A stretch of DNA of 64,000 nt from Ectobius pallidus. Taxonomy: Eukaryota > Arthropoda > Insecta > Blattodea > Ectobiidae. A program made the position numbers and the translations under genes. The DNA is taken from positions 16,288,606 to 16,352,605 of the forward strand of contig CAXKWD010000003.1 of NCBI GenBank assembly GCA_964059195.1, written 5' to 3'. Below, piece by piece: positions 21,794 to 33,784 of this stretch. The notes beneath the pieces are model-generated. The model did not search any database. It saw only the letters and a list, made by a program, of their open reading frames with translations, and had not been told where the DNA came from. The number at the start of each line of letters is the position of its first letter. Position 1 is the stretch's first letter.

Positions 21794-22576
21794 TAGTGTT
21801 CGGATTTTAGGTAAAAACCTATTTTAATCATTAAGTGATATATGGACGGAATCTTGTATATGAATGTTTCATAAGTGACTATGCCTAAAACTGACACTTT
21901 TATAGGACCTAAAACAGCCTATTTTTACGTTAGAGCCTAATTATGCCTTTTTTGCTTGTTTTCCTCTAAAGTTCAAAATAAGTTATTTTTTTTATATAAA
22001 ATCTAGCATTTATTTTCAGTTCGTATTAAATTTTAGCTCGGAATGTGCAGTACATGACACATTTGTGACGTGGTTAAATAGTAAGGAATGTTTCGTCTTC
22101 AGTAGAAAAATTCCTTGGAATTCCGTAGAAAACTTCCTTGGAATTCTCAAGAAAATGTAGTGTTTTTCTCCCGACTCCCACATCCAGTAACAAAAGCCCC
22201 CCCCCCCAAAAAAAAACAAACAAACAAAAAGTAGTTCTCTGAATCACTGAGGCATATAAGGGGTTGAATATGCTAGCGTGCGTAGTTTCTGGACACAGGG
22301 ATTAGGTGTACACTATTATGGTAGTAATACAGGCCCTAGTAATAGGTCCATATAATTCTGTGTACCATAGTCCTATATCTGTGTTTTATCATGATTATTG
22401 ATTAATGTTGACTTCAATAAATATAATATTCTGCATTGTAATTGAGATGTTTCAGAAAATTGGCAACGATTTTATAAGAGACTATTTTACGATTTTTAGA
22501 ACCTATTTTCCAATTTTTAGAGCCTATTTTAGGTACCTAAAACAGCATTTTTAGCGATCTAAAAGTCCGAAGTCTA
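21794..22576. mobile_element. hAT-type element, TAGTGTTCGG family
   Basis: 783 bp. The termini are TAGTGTTCGGATTTTAGG and CTAAAAGTCCGAAGTCTA. Perfect 8-bp duplication GTTATAAC at 21786-21793 and 22577-22584, one base from the GTTATGAC used upstream. The frame at 22016-22219 (minus) is not transposase. Confidence 0.88.
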
Positions 22577-22584
22577 GTTATAAC

Positions 22585-23529
22585 CAATGATTATATATAT
22601 ATAATATTAAATAATAAGCATTTGGTGGAGAGATCATTGTGAGAATTCCAAATCAGATTTTTAAAAGGAAATAAGGAAATTCAATGAATTGTACACACCA
22701 TCACAAACGTGAAAACACTGACAATATAGAATGGCATACGTCATCAGTTCCGACAAGTTTAAACAATAGAGAACATCTGTCTGAGATTATTCATTATAAA
22801 GTAGATGAGATCAAAGGTTTTTTTTTTACAGTATTCCGAACAATCGAGTCGCTTTTAAAAATTAATCATAACGATGACACCAACAACGAAGCTGTCAGTT
22901 ACAAAATTACTATAGAAACAAAGCCAAACGAAGATTACAAATCTGGGTTTAGAAGCTGGAGGAAAAAAAAAAGAGAATACTGTCACCTCAATTGTTTTCA
23001 TGATCCAATTGTAGTCTGCTTCAAAGCTCGGTAGCATGTCTGAATCAATGAAGGAAAGACAAAAACACAGAGGGGGGTGGGTGACTAGAAAAACGGGCGG
23101 ATCGAAAGAAAAGGTTCGCAATCGGATCGGAAGAGACCTTACTAGGGTGACTGACTTGAACCTGCAACTGTACCCAATTACGAAGAAATCGCCAGGCAGG
23201 CGCGAAAGAAAAGAAGAAAACCCCCAAAAAAGAAAGAAAACTTTGCCAATTTAGAAGTTGGACTGTACACTCAAAGAACACAAAGGAAGCTGACGAGAGA
23301 ATTGGATATAGGCTGATTTTTTTTCCCTCCCTTCACAAGCAAAGAAGGCTTACGTCAAAAACCTAGATTAGGTGATGACGCCACCTAACTTATATAAAAA
23401 CTTCTAAATCGGTGACACCAATAATAATGTCTTTCCAAAGCCTCTTTCATAGGAAGATGGAGAAAACAGAATAGCAATCCAAATGCAGTGACAGTAAAGT
23501 AAAAGGAAGCAGCTATTTCCGCATTATAT
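22585..23529. other. unassigned, open frames of unknown meaning
   Basis: A plus-strand frame at 22684-23034 (116 codons) and overlapping frames to 23281 exist. None shows a domain, signal peptide or family motif. Low complexity (A-runs, Lys/Arg-rich) makes coding function doubtful, though this is one of the few stretches without an obvious repeat. Confidence 0.3.
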
Positions 23530-23772
23530 TTTCTACGCAGTGCCGTATTTAGGCCTAGGCAGACTAGGCAGCTGCCTAGGGCGGCAGATTTGAAGGGGCG
23601 GCTTTTAAGCTGTCACTGTTTTTTTTTAATATATTAAACATTTTATTCATAACTCTTCAAAATAGTAAACTAATGTAACGCCTAATGAATAACATTGACA
23701 ACAATACGCACCGGTTTATTTATTTACTTATTTTTTTATTTACTTAGTTATTTATTACCATATATTATTATT

Positions 23773-24171
23773 GTCGGCCGCGGTGGTCTAGAGGTAGCGT
23801 GCCCGCCTCTAGATCCGCAGGGCGCGGGATCAAACCCGGCCGCGGTCGATGGATTTTTCAGGACGTCAAAATCCTGGGCACGGAGTCCTCCGGGAGGGAC
23901 TTTAAGCTGGGGGTTCCGTGTCGTAGATTTACGGCACGTAAAAGAACTCCAAGCCTAAATTAGAGCCTCTGGACAAAATTTCTCGGCCCTTTCAAGTCCA
24001 AGAAATACTTAGTTTCCAGAGGGGGGTTGCGAGGCGATGGGCTTACCACCTGTCCCTCTACCCTCTCTCGGAAAATAAGCATATCAAAATTAGTATAGGT
24101 AATGAAACCTCCATTGGAGGCCCCTTCGCCCCTCCTGGGGATCATAGGGTACCAGATACAGATAGATACAG
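23773..24171 (+). mobile_element. tRNA-derived SINE family 1, full length with TSD
   Basis: The head GTCGGCCGCGGTGGTCTAGA contains box A, and GGCGCGGGATCAAACCCGG contains box B. The roughly 400-bp body ends in a GATACAGATAGATACAGA tail. Perfect 13-bp duplication ATATATTATTATT at 23760-23772 and 24172-24184. Only copy of this family in the window. Confidence 0.92.
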
Positions 24172-24275
24172 ATATATTATTATTATTACTATTATTATTA
24201 GCCTAATATTTCAGTTACAATAATGCTTATCGTAGGCTACTTTGTGGTACATTCATGTGGAAATAAGGGGGCGAA

Positions 24276-24765
24276 ATAGTATATTGCGACACAAGGGCGG
24301 AAAGGCACGTTTACGGGTCGAGGAAACAGATTGAAAACCCGAGGCGCAGCCGAGGGTTTTTAAGTTTTCGAGACCCGTAAATGCCTTTACGGTCCGTGTG
24401 TTGCATGCTATTTTTTGCGCGACGGTTACTTATATCAATTTAATTATATTAATTGTGATATTACCTGAAAATATTATGTAAATACAGACTTGAAGAATGG
24501 TGCTTATTTCAGAAAGGGATTCGCATTTGTTATTGTTTATGGCAACCGAATATTTATAAAGCGGGGAGGCCTTGGTCATTTCTGCTCGCAAATAAGCATT
24601 TGCGGGCGGTAAAGTAACTTTCCGCCCGTCGCCCCTAGCAACAATTCACTTTCCGCCCGTCGCCCCCTAGCAACAAGATTGCGTGTGGTAATGTCAAGTT
24701 ACGAGCCATGTAAACAACTGTCGTAAGAAACACTTACTAGCTAAGGAGTGCAAAAATATTTTTCT
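24276..24765 (+). mobile_element. hairpin-headed element, copy C
   Basis: Starts TAGTATATTGCGACAC and ends GGAGTGC before AAAAATA. The hairpin head (24276-24417) has AAACCC/GGGTTT, ACGGGTC/GACCCGT and TTTA/TAAA pairs around GGCGCAGCC. The body (about 24600-24680) contains a small direct repeat of CTTTCCGCCCGTCGCCCC. Confidence 0.8.
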
Positions 24766-24810
24766 CGGCCTAGGGGCGCTTAAGTAGCTAAATACGCCCC
24801 TGTTTCTACG

Positions 24811-25305
24811 TGACGTGGCATTATCTACAACAATTTCCACATTATATCGTACTAGTAGACACCTTTATTTATTCAACTGCTACAGGTTGTAAAATGTTAT
24901 TTACGATGTAAGACCGTTACATAGGACTTAACAAGGCAAGTACGAAATCAACAAAATGAGCGCTAGCAAGTTTTGGTATTCGTGTAAGCCTGTTAATTTC
25001 TTATAACAGTCGAACATCGTACGACATTTTATGTTATCTCCAATCGTGAATTTAAAAGCTAAAATAATTTCAGTTCACTTGTGCTTAAAATATCAATCGA
25101 TTTGAGTGTGTGTGTGTGTGTGTAATTTCGTACCGTAGCGGAATTCAGTCTCTTCTGGTTGGCAACAATAAAATTATACAAATAAATAAACGTTTGTCAA
25201 TGTCTGTCTTAAAATAAGAAATACTTCTTTAAAGTAGCTTAAACAAGGCCCACCTCTATTATACAGCAGTTTGCGACTTTGCAGCGCAACATCCCCCCCC
25301 CCCAC
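24811..25305. other. unassigned, (TG)n run
   Basis: A TG microsatellite at 25104-25122, otherwise no supported feature. Confidence 0.4.
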
Positions 25306-25806
25306 CCAACAACTCAATGGCAACAGACAATTCCCCAGCAAGCTAAAGGAATAGTATCTGTTTATGGAGCCCGAAGGTTCATTGCCTGGCTTACCTGAGC
25401 CCGCCATTCAACCCTATTTTGCGCTAACTCCATCCAGTCATCCCTAGACAATCCTACTTCCCTTAAATATATCCTAATATTGTCCTCCCAACTACGTCTA
25501 GGTCTTCTAAGTGGTCTTTTCCCTTCGGGCCTCCCAGTCAATACTTTAGAGACATGTCTTTCCTCCCCCATGCGCGCAACATGTCCAGCCCATTTCATCC
25601 TCCGTGATTTAATTACCCTTACTATATCCGGTGAAGAGTACAGGTCATAAAGCTCGTCGTTATGCAGTTTTCTCCAGTCCCCGTTTTCATCTCTCTTAGA
25701 CCCAATATTTTCCTAAGCTCCCTGTTTTCGAACACTCTCAGATTATGTTCTTCCCGAAGAGTAGGCGACCATGTCTCACATCCATATAATACACCCGGTA
25801 GGATTT
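25306..25806 (-). pseudogene. LINE family A reverse transcriptase C-terminal tail
   Basis: Minus strand. An uninterrupted piece (25362-25598) reads [20 protein letters not shown], then GRPEGKRPLRRPRRSWEDNI, then WMELAQNRVEWRAQV. Upstream (about 25620-25760) the frame is broken but continues the same LINE. The 3' end carries the family tail (complement of CAATGGCAACAGACAATTCC). 5' truncated and inactive. Confidence 0.85.
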
Positions 25807-26420
25807 ATTGTCTTTTACATGTTTATTTTTAGATTTCTGGACAGAAGACGAGACGATAAGAGTTTCTGAACTGCATAAAAACAAGCATTTCGTGATTTTA
25901 GTCGACACTTAACTTCTACCCCCCCCCTTCAAATGCCTCCCTTAATTACTCTATCATGCCCACTAGCCTACGTCACAAATTTCCAGCAAAATATCGCAAG
26001 CTGTTTCTGATCGAGAACCAGCAACGTTCGTGAACTTCAACTTCCGAAACTGTGTTTTCGATTGACCCTGGATGTTTTGTTATCATGGTATTTCCGACGA
26101 GGAAAACGCAAAGCTTTGGCGCATTATATTCCCACTGTGTGAAAAACATTCTTTGTTCTGATCTGAGCCAATCCACACCCCGACCCCACCTCCTACAGCT
26201 TTTCATGTCTTCACCACGCGTCCCTTTATCTTTCGCTCAGTCCGCACCTCCGTATACTTCTCCAAAAAAAGTGGACATAAAACCCTCATAAAACGCGATA
26301 TAATATTCTTGAAGTAAATAACATCTCCTGCTTCTTCTTAGGTCCAGTACTTTCTTATTTCTCCCAATTAATATCCCGCCTAATTATTATTAAATCGTCG
26401 TCTTCTTTTATCTCTTAGTT
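25807..26420. other. unassigned sequence
   Basis: Frames at 25973-26206 and 26052-26291 overlap on opposite strands and show no motif. Confidence 0.35.
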
Positions 26421-26500
26421 CAGTGATGGGCAAAGTACGGCCCGCGGGACAGATGCGACTCTCAGATATCTTCATTGCGGCCCGCAACAGGAAAGGACAA
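26421..26500 (+). mobile_element. hAT MITE end fragment
   Basis: CAGTGATGGGCAAAGTACGG followed by CCCGCGGGAC is a well-known type of hAT MITE terminus. No right end was found, so it is truncated. A reverse end of the same type lies at 37390-37467. Confidence 0.55.
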
Positions 26501-27420
26501 AAATATATTTCTTGGAATGATAATTCTTTCCCATTGACCGTGTGTATATAGGCTAAGATGGAAATTCAATGCAATAGCCGGGATTTGAACCAGGATCTTG
26601 AGCTATCATGGCAACATGCCGGTATAACATTGAATTCTCCAAATGACTCACATATCCCAGTATAACACCAGGCGTTCTCGACTACATTTATTTGTACTGC
26701 ATGAGTCCACGGTGAATTTTAACAGAACTTCAAGACTTTCCAGCATTGAACTAGCCTTGGATATTTTTATTATTCTATTTACTGTGAACTGCTAACAGTA
26801 AAACCGGGCATTCAGCACAAATTAGTTGAGTCGCAAAGTAACACTCAATTGTTGTTTCCTAAGGTCTCAAAACTTGAATAATTCTAGAAGTCCTTACCGA
26901 AATCGAGTTTCCAAATTTTAATTTCTCGTGCTCAGAAGGTTATCGGCATGTCTGCATCTTCATATGTGCATGAGCATGAGTTTTTCTTCTTTGAAACTTC
27001 GAATAAGTTGTGTCAGAAACAGAATTAATTCACTCCTGAAGCTCATCTCGTTCCAGTTGCAACCGAAGACAAAATAGTTCTCGAAATTGCATTATTTCAG
27101 CACCTTAATAAACTTTTTCGGTCCGCCTTGTGAAATTCTTCTGTCATTTGGCACACACCTATAGAGGTTTGGCCAACACTGTCTTACTTTAACCTCTCCC
27201 GTTGTAGAGACGAGGGATGAAACATGTTGTATCGTTTAAAGAGAAAGTTAGGCTATGCCACCCAGTCGAACTGGTCATCCTGTGAGCTGGGAACAAAATT
27301 GCTACCTCCAGTACAACACACTATAGTTGAGTTAGACATTAAACCCTTAAAAACGAAATTTTGAATGACGTACAGTACTTGGAAATAAAGCCGAAAAAAA
27401 AAATGTGATAACTTAAACCG
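26501..27420. other. mostly unassigned, with a weak tRNA-like stretch
   Basis: At 26575-26650 the minus strand has a box B match GGTTCAAATCC but no convincing cloverleaf. It may be a decayed SINE head. Nothing else supported. Confidence 0.3.
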
Positions 27421-27532
27421 AATCTTTGATCAGAATAAATAGCATTTTTTCAGTGTATCAGTATTAATCCGTACGGGACTTCATTACCCGATTGATAACA
27501 TTATCCGCGAATGCATTAAGCGGCGTGCACTG
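27421..27532 (-). mobile_element. pogo-like element end
   Basis: The reverse complement begins CAGTGCACGCCGCTTAATGC preceded by TA and continues CGCGGATAATGTTATC. The same start occurs at 62469 in the opposite orientation. CAGTG termini with TA targets and a GCTTAA motif are seen in pogo/Tigger-type elements. Only one end is visible. Confidence 0.5.
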
Positions 27533-27859
27533 TATTTAAGAAGCTTCACTGATCACAAAATCAGTTTAAAATTTGACAAAATGTTCACTTTCCTCACTTA
27601 AAGCCATTTTATCTAGTGAGTTCGTTCACCCTTCGAGTTCGTGGCACAGGAAAAAATCTGGGAGCTCGAAAATGAAGAAAAACTAAACTTTTAGTGGTAT
27701 TAATTATGACTTCATTTCACAATACTTAGAACTTCTATATCCAGGCTTTAATGTGTAGAGATTTTCGAGCTTAAGCTTAAGACTTTATGAGATATAAATC
27801 TCCGGACAACAGGTTGAACTAAACACTTAGGTGTGGAGGGAGCCTGCAGTTGCTTACTC
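27533..27859. other. unassigned sequence
   Basis: No supported feature. Confidence 0.4.
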
Positions 27860-28110
27860 TGAGGAGAGTGGTTTGGTGGCTGCTGTGGTCTCGATGAATT
27901 GTTAATCCAGGGAAGCGGTTATGGCGTACATCCTGGTTACCTCCCAAGGGACGCTGTCAGCTCCGGGGTTCGATCCATGGCCTTTCCGGATGCGCTCACT
28001 TGTATTCGTGTGACCTAGAAACTGGGCGATGCCATAGGTAAGATGTGCAGCTGATTCATGCACACTTGCTATAGATGTGTAATGACCATGAAAATCACAG
28101 TCAGGAAATA
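27860..28110 (+). repeat. possible tRNA-derived SINE, single copy here
   Basis: GGGTTCGATCC (box B match) at about 27967 follows a weak box A-like stretch near 27930, then a non-tRNA body. No flanking duplication and no second copy in the window, so this is tentative. Confidence 0.35.
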
Positions 28111-28194
28111 ATGCGATGAATCATAGTGTCGAGTCGATGAAGTGTTTGGGATGTTATAAATCGGTTAGGTATACTTATTATTAAACTATTGTAT

Positions 28195-28325
28195 TAAATG
28201 CCATAATGGTACTTTCTGAGATTGTATGGTGAACGGGAAAATGTCTGTGTGTCTGTACGCGCGAAAACTGAAATAACTTACGCTTTATCGGATTTTATGA
28301 AACTTGTTATACGCATTTAATAATA
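28195..28325 (+). repeat. family R fragment
   Basis: Matches the start of the 6895 copy: TGCCATAATGGTACTTTCTG, GGAAAATGTCTGTGTGTCTG, CTTTATCGGATTTTATGAAA. Confidence 0.7.
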
Positions 28326-28397
28326 GACCGTAAGGTCTTTTCTTACACTTCACCAGGGACTAACAGTACATTGGTTGTTCCAATATAACACAAAATA

Positions 28398-28787
28398 CAA
28401 TAAATCCCTCTTCCGTCCATGTTGAAAATTTCAGATGTATGCGTGCCTTGAAATTATAAACAAATGAATCGACCAGGGTAAGCTTACAAAATGAAGCGAT
28501 TCTTTTATTTCCAAATTATGACACACACAAAAAAAAAACGGCAAAGCCACCTGCAATTGATTTGACAAATGAAATGTAATATTGAAAACCGATGCTTCGA
28601 TAGTGCAAAAAATTTAAGTTTTCCGGCAGTTTTTCACTCATAACCCGTGAACGAAAGCTAAAATTAAAAATCCGGCTTACAGGGGCATTCGGCCACCCTT
28701 CTGTCTACTTAGGCTTAAAATTTCAGATCTCTCCATGCACAGATCTGCAGAGACAGAAAGACAATCACTTCCTTTTATTATTATAGA
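28398..28787 (-). mobile_element. Helitron copy E, 3' truncated
   Basis: Minus-strand relative of the 14.75-16.8 kb array. Its 5' end (TCTATAATAATAAAAGGAAG in reverse complement) ends at 28787, next to the CTAG of copy D. Its own 3' terminus is missing. Confidence 0.75.
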
Positions 28788-29474
28788 CTAGCAGATCCCC
28801 GTGGTTTCGCCCACGATAGTTAATTGGAAGATAAAAAATGAAGAGAAAAATAACTAAAACACTATATTTATTAACACTTGCGAAGCATTAATAAGCCTAA
28901 ACTAAACGCTTAATAATTAATGAAACAGCTAAAAATCCGGCTTTGAAGTGAATTTCTCGAGTAGAAAGCGCAGCATGGGAAAATCAACCTCTGATTCGAG
29001 TTCCTTGGCCCAGTAAACTCCTGCATAGTGAGATTCGTCCATTTAGGCCTACAGGCTATTTTTTATCCCTCTTCCGTCTATGTTGAAAATTTCAGCTGTC
29101 CGTGGCCTTGACATTATAAACAAATGAATCGACCATGATGGCTTATAAAATGACGCGATTCATTTATTTCCAAATCGTGACAAAAGTAGGCAAGGCCACT
29201 TAAATTGATTTGACATTGAAATGTATTACTGAAAACCGATGCTTCGAAAGCGCAAAAAAATGCACGTTTTCTGCCCATTTTTCACTCATAAGTCGCGAAC
29301 GAAAGCTAAAATTAAAAATCTGGATTCGAGGTGCATTTTCCGACCCTTCAGTCCACCTATGTTTAAAATTTCAGATCTCTGCGTTCAGTAGAATTCGCTG
29401 GGCATGGCGGACAGATAGACAGACAGACAGACAGAAAGAAAGACAAACACTTCATTTTATTAATATAGCCTAGA
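28788..29474 (-). mobile_element. Helitron copy D
   Basis: Reverse-complement start TCTAGGCTATATTAATAAAA; it ends with GTGGGCGAAACCACGG (hairpin) and CTAG at 28788-28791. It abuts copy E head-to-tail exactly. Its 5' tip has an extra GGCTA compared with TCTATATTAATAAAA. The frame at 29210-29473 is repeat sequence. Confidence 0.78.
29411..29436. repeat. (GACA)n microsatellite
   Basis: The Helitron 5' CTGTCTGTCTGT stretch, read here on the plus strand as GACA units. Confidence 0.8.
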
Positions 29475-29905
29475 CAGAAGATAGATAGATAGAGTGAAGA
29501 ACTGTTCACTTGTTAGAAGCATTCGTTCACTGTTCCCTTACACGACAAAACAAAATATAATTACCAGGGTGTCAAGACTTTCTCCTTTAACAAAGTCGTT
29601 AGTAAGTTTGGTGGGCGCGCGCGATATCCCTGTCCGATACACTGACTGCTACGCTACATCTTCCACGCCATTGAACTGGATCCTTTAATTCGGCTTTCTG
29701 AAACTGCGCCATAAACATTTTAAATGTGAACTTTTAACAGCCCATTGCCTCTATAATCATCACAGTGTTACCTCCACGTACAAAATAACCAGACACCAAA
29801 CTTCTTCAATACTTTCAGCATATATTATCATCTGTAGGGCTCTAGATCCAAAATGACTACATCCCACAATACAGTCAATTACTATGTATCGTACACGTTC
29901 TATAG
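29475..29905. other. unassigned sequence
   Basis: No supported feature; a short frame at 29494-29688 has no motif. Confidence 0.35.
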
Positions 29906-30367
29906 CAGGGGTTCTCAAACTTCCTTTATTCGAGGACCCCTTTAATTATTAATGTTGTCATTGCGGACACCTAAAAAATGACCCTTTACTATTGTTACTA
30001 ATTTTGTAGTATTAACCATTTGAAATATATTTAATTCAAAACGAAAAGCTATAGGATAGAAAAAAGAAAGCAGTCTGTTTGTTTTGATAATTTTTTTTTA
30101 TTTCTAACATTGAATTCAACTGCAAAACGACAGGACTCTCAGTATTAATTATAAAAACTTTCCAATGGAACACTTAAATAGTAAAATGCCACTAATTTCA
30201 GTGAGAAGGATGGTGATTTTTTTGCTTTTGACAATCTCTGAAATATTGTGTGTTCTTTTTAAGCTTCAGCCTTAAATCTACTGAAATATTGAAAAATCTC
30301 CCGCGGACCCCTCAAACCTTGCCTGCGGACCCCCAGGGGTCCGTGGACCAGACTTTGAGAACCGCTG
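29906..30367. mobile_element. hAT-type MITE, CAGGGGTTCTCAAAC family
   Basis: 462 bp. The left end is CAGGGGTTCTCAAACTTCC and the right end CAGACTTTGAGAACCGCTG. The flanking octamers TTCTATAG and TTCTGAGA agree at five positions, consistent with an eroded 8-bp duplication. No frame. Confidence 0.75.
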
Positions 30368-30376
30368 TTCTGAGAA

Positions 30377-31190
30377 CCTGGGCCCGGATTTTGATGACAT
30401 GTCATCTTTTAACTGGTACATCATGGACGTTGCCACTAGTGCAGATATTCTGATCATGTCTCTTAGACAATAAGAATGGTGATTTTAGGGTAATGTTTTG
30501 TTATTTTTCTCCATTTCTCATTTTTTATGTATTTTTTTTTTCAATTTAATGTCTTTATCTCGTCATTTTTGCCATTTTACAGTCTTTTTTTCCTCCATTT
30601 CATATTTTTAAGTAATTACTTTTTATTTAAAGTCATTATCTTTTCATTTTGTTTTGTTTCTTGATTATATAGAGTGTTTGAGAATTTCCTTACTTCAGTA
30701 GCCTAAATATCGGAATTCTGAATAAGCATAAATAAATTAATCTTGTTATAATTTTAAGTTGTAGGCCGTGGGGTCGACTCAGCCTCTAACAGAAATGAGT
30801 ACCAGGAGCAATCCTGGGGGTAAAGGCGGCCGGTGCTGAATGTCTAAAAATCAGGGAGCCTCAACCTCCTGGAACCCTCTAGGCCTCCATGGCCTGTAAT
30901 AGGGAACACTTTACTTTTTTATGTAGAAAGACGGTGTATGCTGTTAGCATTTGATCGTATGTAATTAACTAATTACTAACCAATAATTGGTTCAGCAAAA
31001 TAAAATAATGTAGAATAGGCACAATTCTGATGAAAAAACTGGTATTTTCATAGAAAAGTATTGTCTTGTGAGGAAAAAAATTAGGCTACTCGGGACAAAA
31101 ATTGTATCTCAATTATTTGTTTGTTTTTGTGGAAGGAATAAGTCATCAACTTAATGCCCCTATGTAGAGAAATATTCATTTTGCTTACTT
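30377..31190 (+). mobile_element. hAT-type CAGGGCCCGG family, truncated copy
   Basis: Starts CTGGGCCCGGATTTTGATGA and follows 17745-18640 through ATGGACGTTGCC and GCATAAATA. Collinearity resumes after a SINE fragment with GTAGAAAGACGGTG. The expected right terminus (CCGGGCCCTG) is absent. Confidence 0.7.
30762..30920 (+). mobile_element. SINE family 3, 5'-truncated and internally deleted
   Basis: Begins in the body at GGGGTCGACTCAGCCTCTAA, lacks the GCGTAAGGCTGACAACC part and ends GGGAACACTTTACTTTTTT. The tRNA-like head is missing, so it has no promoter. Inserted in the truncated hAT copy. Confidence 0.85.
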
Positions 31191-31204
31191 ACTCTGAACA
31201 GATC

Positions 31205-31958
31205 ACAACTGGGCCCAGATTTAGGCCTAAGCGTGTAGGATAATGCGTATCTGCGTACTCCACTTACCTAGAAAAGAACAAATATGGCACATTAGACACT
31301 TTTAGCAACATCTAAAATACTTCAGCATGAAATGGCAAGTACACGGATACGATTTCTATGTACCGAACTTTAAGGAATCATGATTGGGTAAGTGTGCTTT
31401 CATAGTTCCAACTACCGCAAAACATTAGAATGGCACCGCGAACTCAACAAGAACGTTTTTCAATTAATCAACTTTTCGAATAGGCCTACTTCACTTTAGT
31501 GAAGCAAACACTGTGAATAAACTGCAAGTGTAAGCTTCTTAAGGATGCACTTAATTTACTTCTAAGAAATCGGGGATTTTGGTTCACTTAAGATTTCCTT
31601 TACCGGGACAATGGGGTACAAATTGATAAAATTACAAAACGAAATGCTATATTTTATCTTACAAAATAATATACTGGCAACAATGAGCAAGATGAAAAAC
31701 ATAGGTTGATATTTTAGAAGTAATTTTTAATAGAACAATAATAATTAAATTAATTAATATAATAATTATGGTTATTTTATGGTGCTTTGCTTGAGAAGTA
31801 CTTCACTTTATGTTTTTAATGCCTTATTTAGCCATTTTTAGGTTTTATAAGATTGGACTAGTGACTGCCATGAAAATGCAACGGATAATTATGTTAAAAT
31901 ATCACAGTTAGCTAACAAGGAACAAAATAGTTTAAAACCTAAGAATCCGGGCCCCTAG
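31205..31958. mobile_element. possible hAT-type element
   Basis: The left end CTGGGCCCAGATTTAGG and right end CCTAAGAATCCGGGCCCCTA are imperfect inverted matches. The right flank GTCATCAC equals the octamer used at 45021, but the left flank differs. Could be two unrelated ends. Confidence 0.45.
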
Positions 31959-32097
31959 TCATCACCATCATCATTATTTCATTCCAATGGTGTCTATTAA
32001 TTAAAATGTAAAAATTGTTTGTAGTATTTGTTAAATAAATGACTATTACTACACCATTATTATTAGCAATATTAGTATTATTATTACTACTTAATTA

Positions 32098-32600
32098 TTT
32101 ACTCAATGGCTATAGACAATTCCTCAGCAAGCTAAAGGACTATTATCTATTTTATGGAACCCGAAGGTTCATTGCCGCGCTTACCTGAGCCCGCCATTCA
32201 ACCCCATTCTGTGCTTTCTCTATCGAATCATCCCTCCTAAATCCAATTCCCTTAAATCTATTCTAATATTGTCCACCCGCCTACGTCTAGGTCTTCCAGG
32301 TGGTTTTTTTCCCCTTCAGGTCTCCCAGTCAATATTTTAGAGATATGTCTTTCCTCCCCCATGCGCGCAACATGTCCAGCCCATTTCATCCTCCGTGATT
32401 TAATTACCCTTATTATATCCGGTGAAGAGTACAGGTCACGAAGCTTGTCATTATGTAGTTTTCTTCAGCCCTATCTCTATCTATCTTAGGCCCAAATATT
32501 TTCCTAAGCACCCTGTTTTCGAATACTCTCAGATTATGATATTCCCGAACAATAAGCAACCATGTCTCACATCCATATAATACAACCGGCAGGATAATAG
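32098..32600 (-). pseudogene. LINE family A reverse transcriptase C-terminal tail
   Basis: Minus-strand copy collinear with 25306-25806, including the 3' tail (complement of GACAATTCCTCAGCAAGCTA) and the segment encoding the GRPEGK and GRPRRR-type Arg-rich motifs. Frameshifts (for example T-runs near 32306) and small deletions break the frame. It starts beside a TTA microsatellite. Confidence 0.82.
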
Positions 32601-32631
32601 TCTTATAAATATTATTATTGTTATTATTATT

Positions 32632-32703
<72 letters not shown>

Positions 32704-32718
32704 AAATTATTATTATTA
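32598..32718. repeat. (TTA)n microsatellite
   Basis: About 40 TTA units with a few ATC variants near 32635-32650. Confidence 0.95.
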
Positions 32719-33295
32719 TATTTTCCTGTTACAACAGCTCCGCTTTTAGCGGCATTTGTCTTTGCTCCAATCGTTTCATACTCAAAGAAAATTTCTTCTA
32801 CCGTTTTGTATTCTAGATTTCTTGGTCATTTACTCAACCAAGCACATCAATGTACACAGATCAGTAAATGTACATAACAATATACGAAATTCATTCTGTT
32901 CCAAATCATATCAGTTGGTCCATTACCTATATCACAGATGGGCATCTCCTCACATGAACAAATTCGAAAGTCGATTATTTCCAAACGAAATGGGACAAAA
33001 CGAAGTGTACTGTAAACTGTATACCTTGAAGTACTTTCAACATGACAATAATTATTTTGCATATATAGGCTTGAGGGTGGAGGGTTAGAGGAGGGTAGAG
33101 GGCACTTCCTGGTGGCATTTGGCACCAGTTACATGCCCCGATGAGTTCACGCAGGCAGCTGCTAAACATTGCATTACATTTACATTATAACGTGACCTGC
33201 AAATCAGCTGTGAAATAACACAGTGCTGTGTTGGACGCGCCAGATGCTCTACTCTACTCTGCGCATCAAAATAGCTCCTTAAAGAGGCGCTAATA
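32719..33295. other. unassigned, overlapping open frames
   Basis: A plus frame at 32756-33088 (110 codons) and minus frames at 32847-33169 overlap. No family motif is visible and their opposite-strand overlap argues against coding. Confidence 0.3.
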
Positions 33296-33775
33296 CGTGT
33301 GTTGTGACCAATTTGCTCTTCGATTAGGTTTTAAAATATAAAACAGAGTTTCTCAAAGTTCGTTTCGCGGGTTCCCAAATGTTTCACTTCTGCTGGTATA
33401 CCACATAGCTATAGTTTTGATCCTCGTCTGTATATTTCTAAAATCACATTACATCCAGTTTTAGCCAAATGTAGTTATGGAGTCCTTAAATCTAAATTAT
33501 AAAACTCGTATAACTTAGATTTTCATCCCTTTTCAAAAAGGTTTATCTTTTGGTACCTACAATGACAATTTATTTTTCATTGTTATCATTTTTTATATGA
33601 ATTGAGTCATGCCTTTACTCTCAGCTTTTGTCTTTTCCCCTAGTATTATTTCACAATATTTTGTCTATTTAGTTTTAAGGTAATTTTAGGTTAAGATTAT
33701 ATTTCAATAGTACATGTGATGTGACCAATTTGCTCTTCGATTAGGCTTTACAGTACAAAACAGAGATTCCCGAAG
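33296..33775. repeat. duplicated flank around a copy of the 19.8-20.1 kb sequence
   Basis: GACCAATTTGCTCTTCGATT occurs at about 33306 and again at about 33720, each followed by AAAACAGAG. Between them, 33366-33700 matches 19820-20110 (AATGTTTCACTTCTGCTG, ACATCCAGTTTTAGCCAAAT). This is a fragment flanked by direct repeats of about 50 bp. Confidence 0.7.
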
Positions 33776-33784
33776 AAATTCCTG

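Larger units (their letters stand above)
23538..24802. mobile_element. hAT element carrying a nested SINE and hairpin element
   Basis: The termini are CAGTGCCGTATTTAGG and CTAAATACGCCCCTG. Perfect 8-bp duplication TTTCTACG at 23530-23537 and 24803-24810. Just inside the left end is GGCAGCTGCCTAGGGCGGC, seen in other hAT-type MITEs. Most of the 1265 bp is later insertions (SINE 23773-24171 and hairpin element from 24276), leaving a short MITE core. Confidence 0.85.

Noticed and set aside
22684..23034. 116-codon frame as a host gene
   Set aside because: No domain, no splice or promoter support, and overlapping frames on the other strand; kept only as unassigned.
32756..33169. Overlapping frames as genes
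   Set aside because: Plus and minus frames overlap and neither shows a recognisable family motif.
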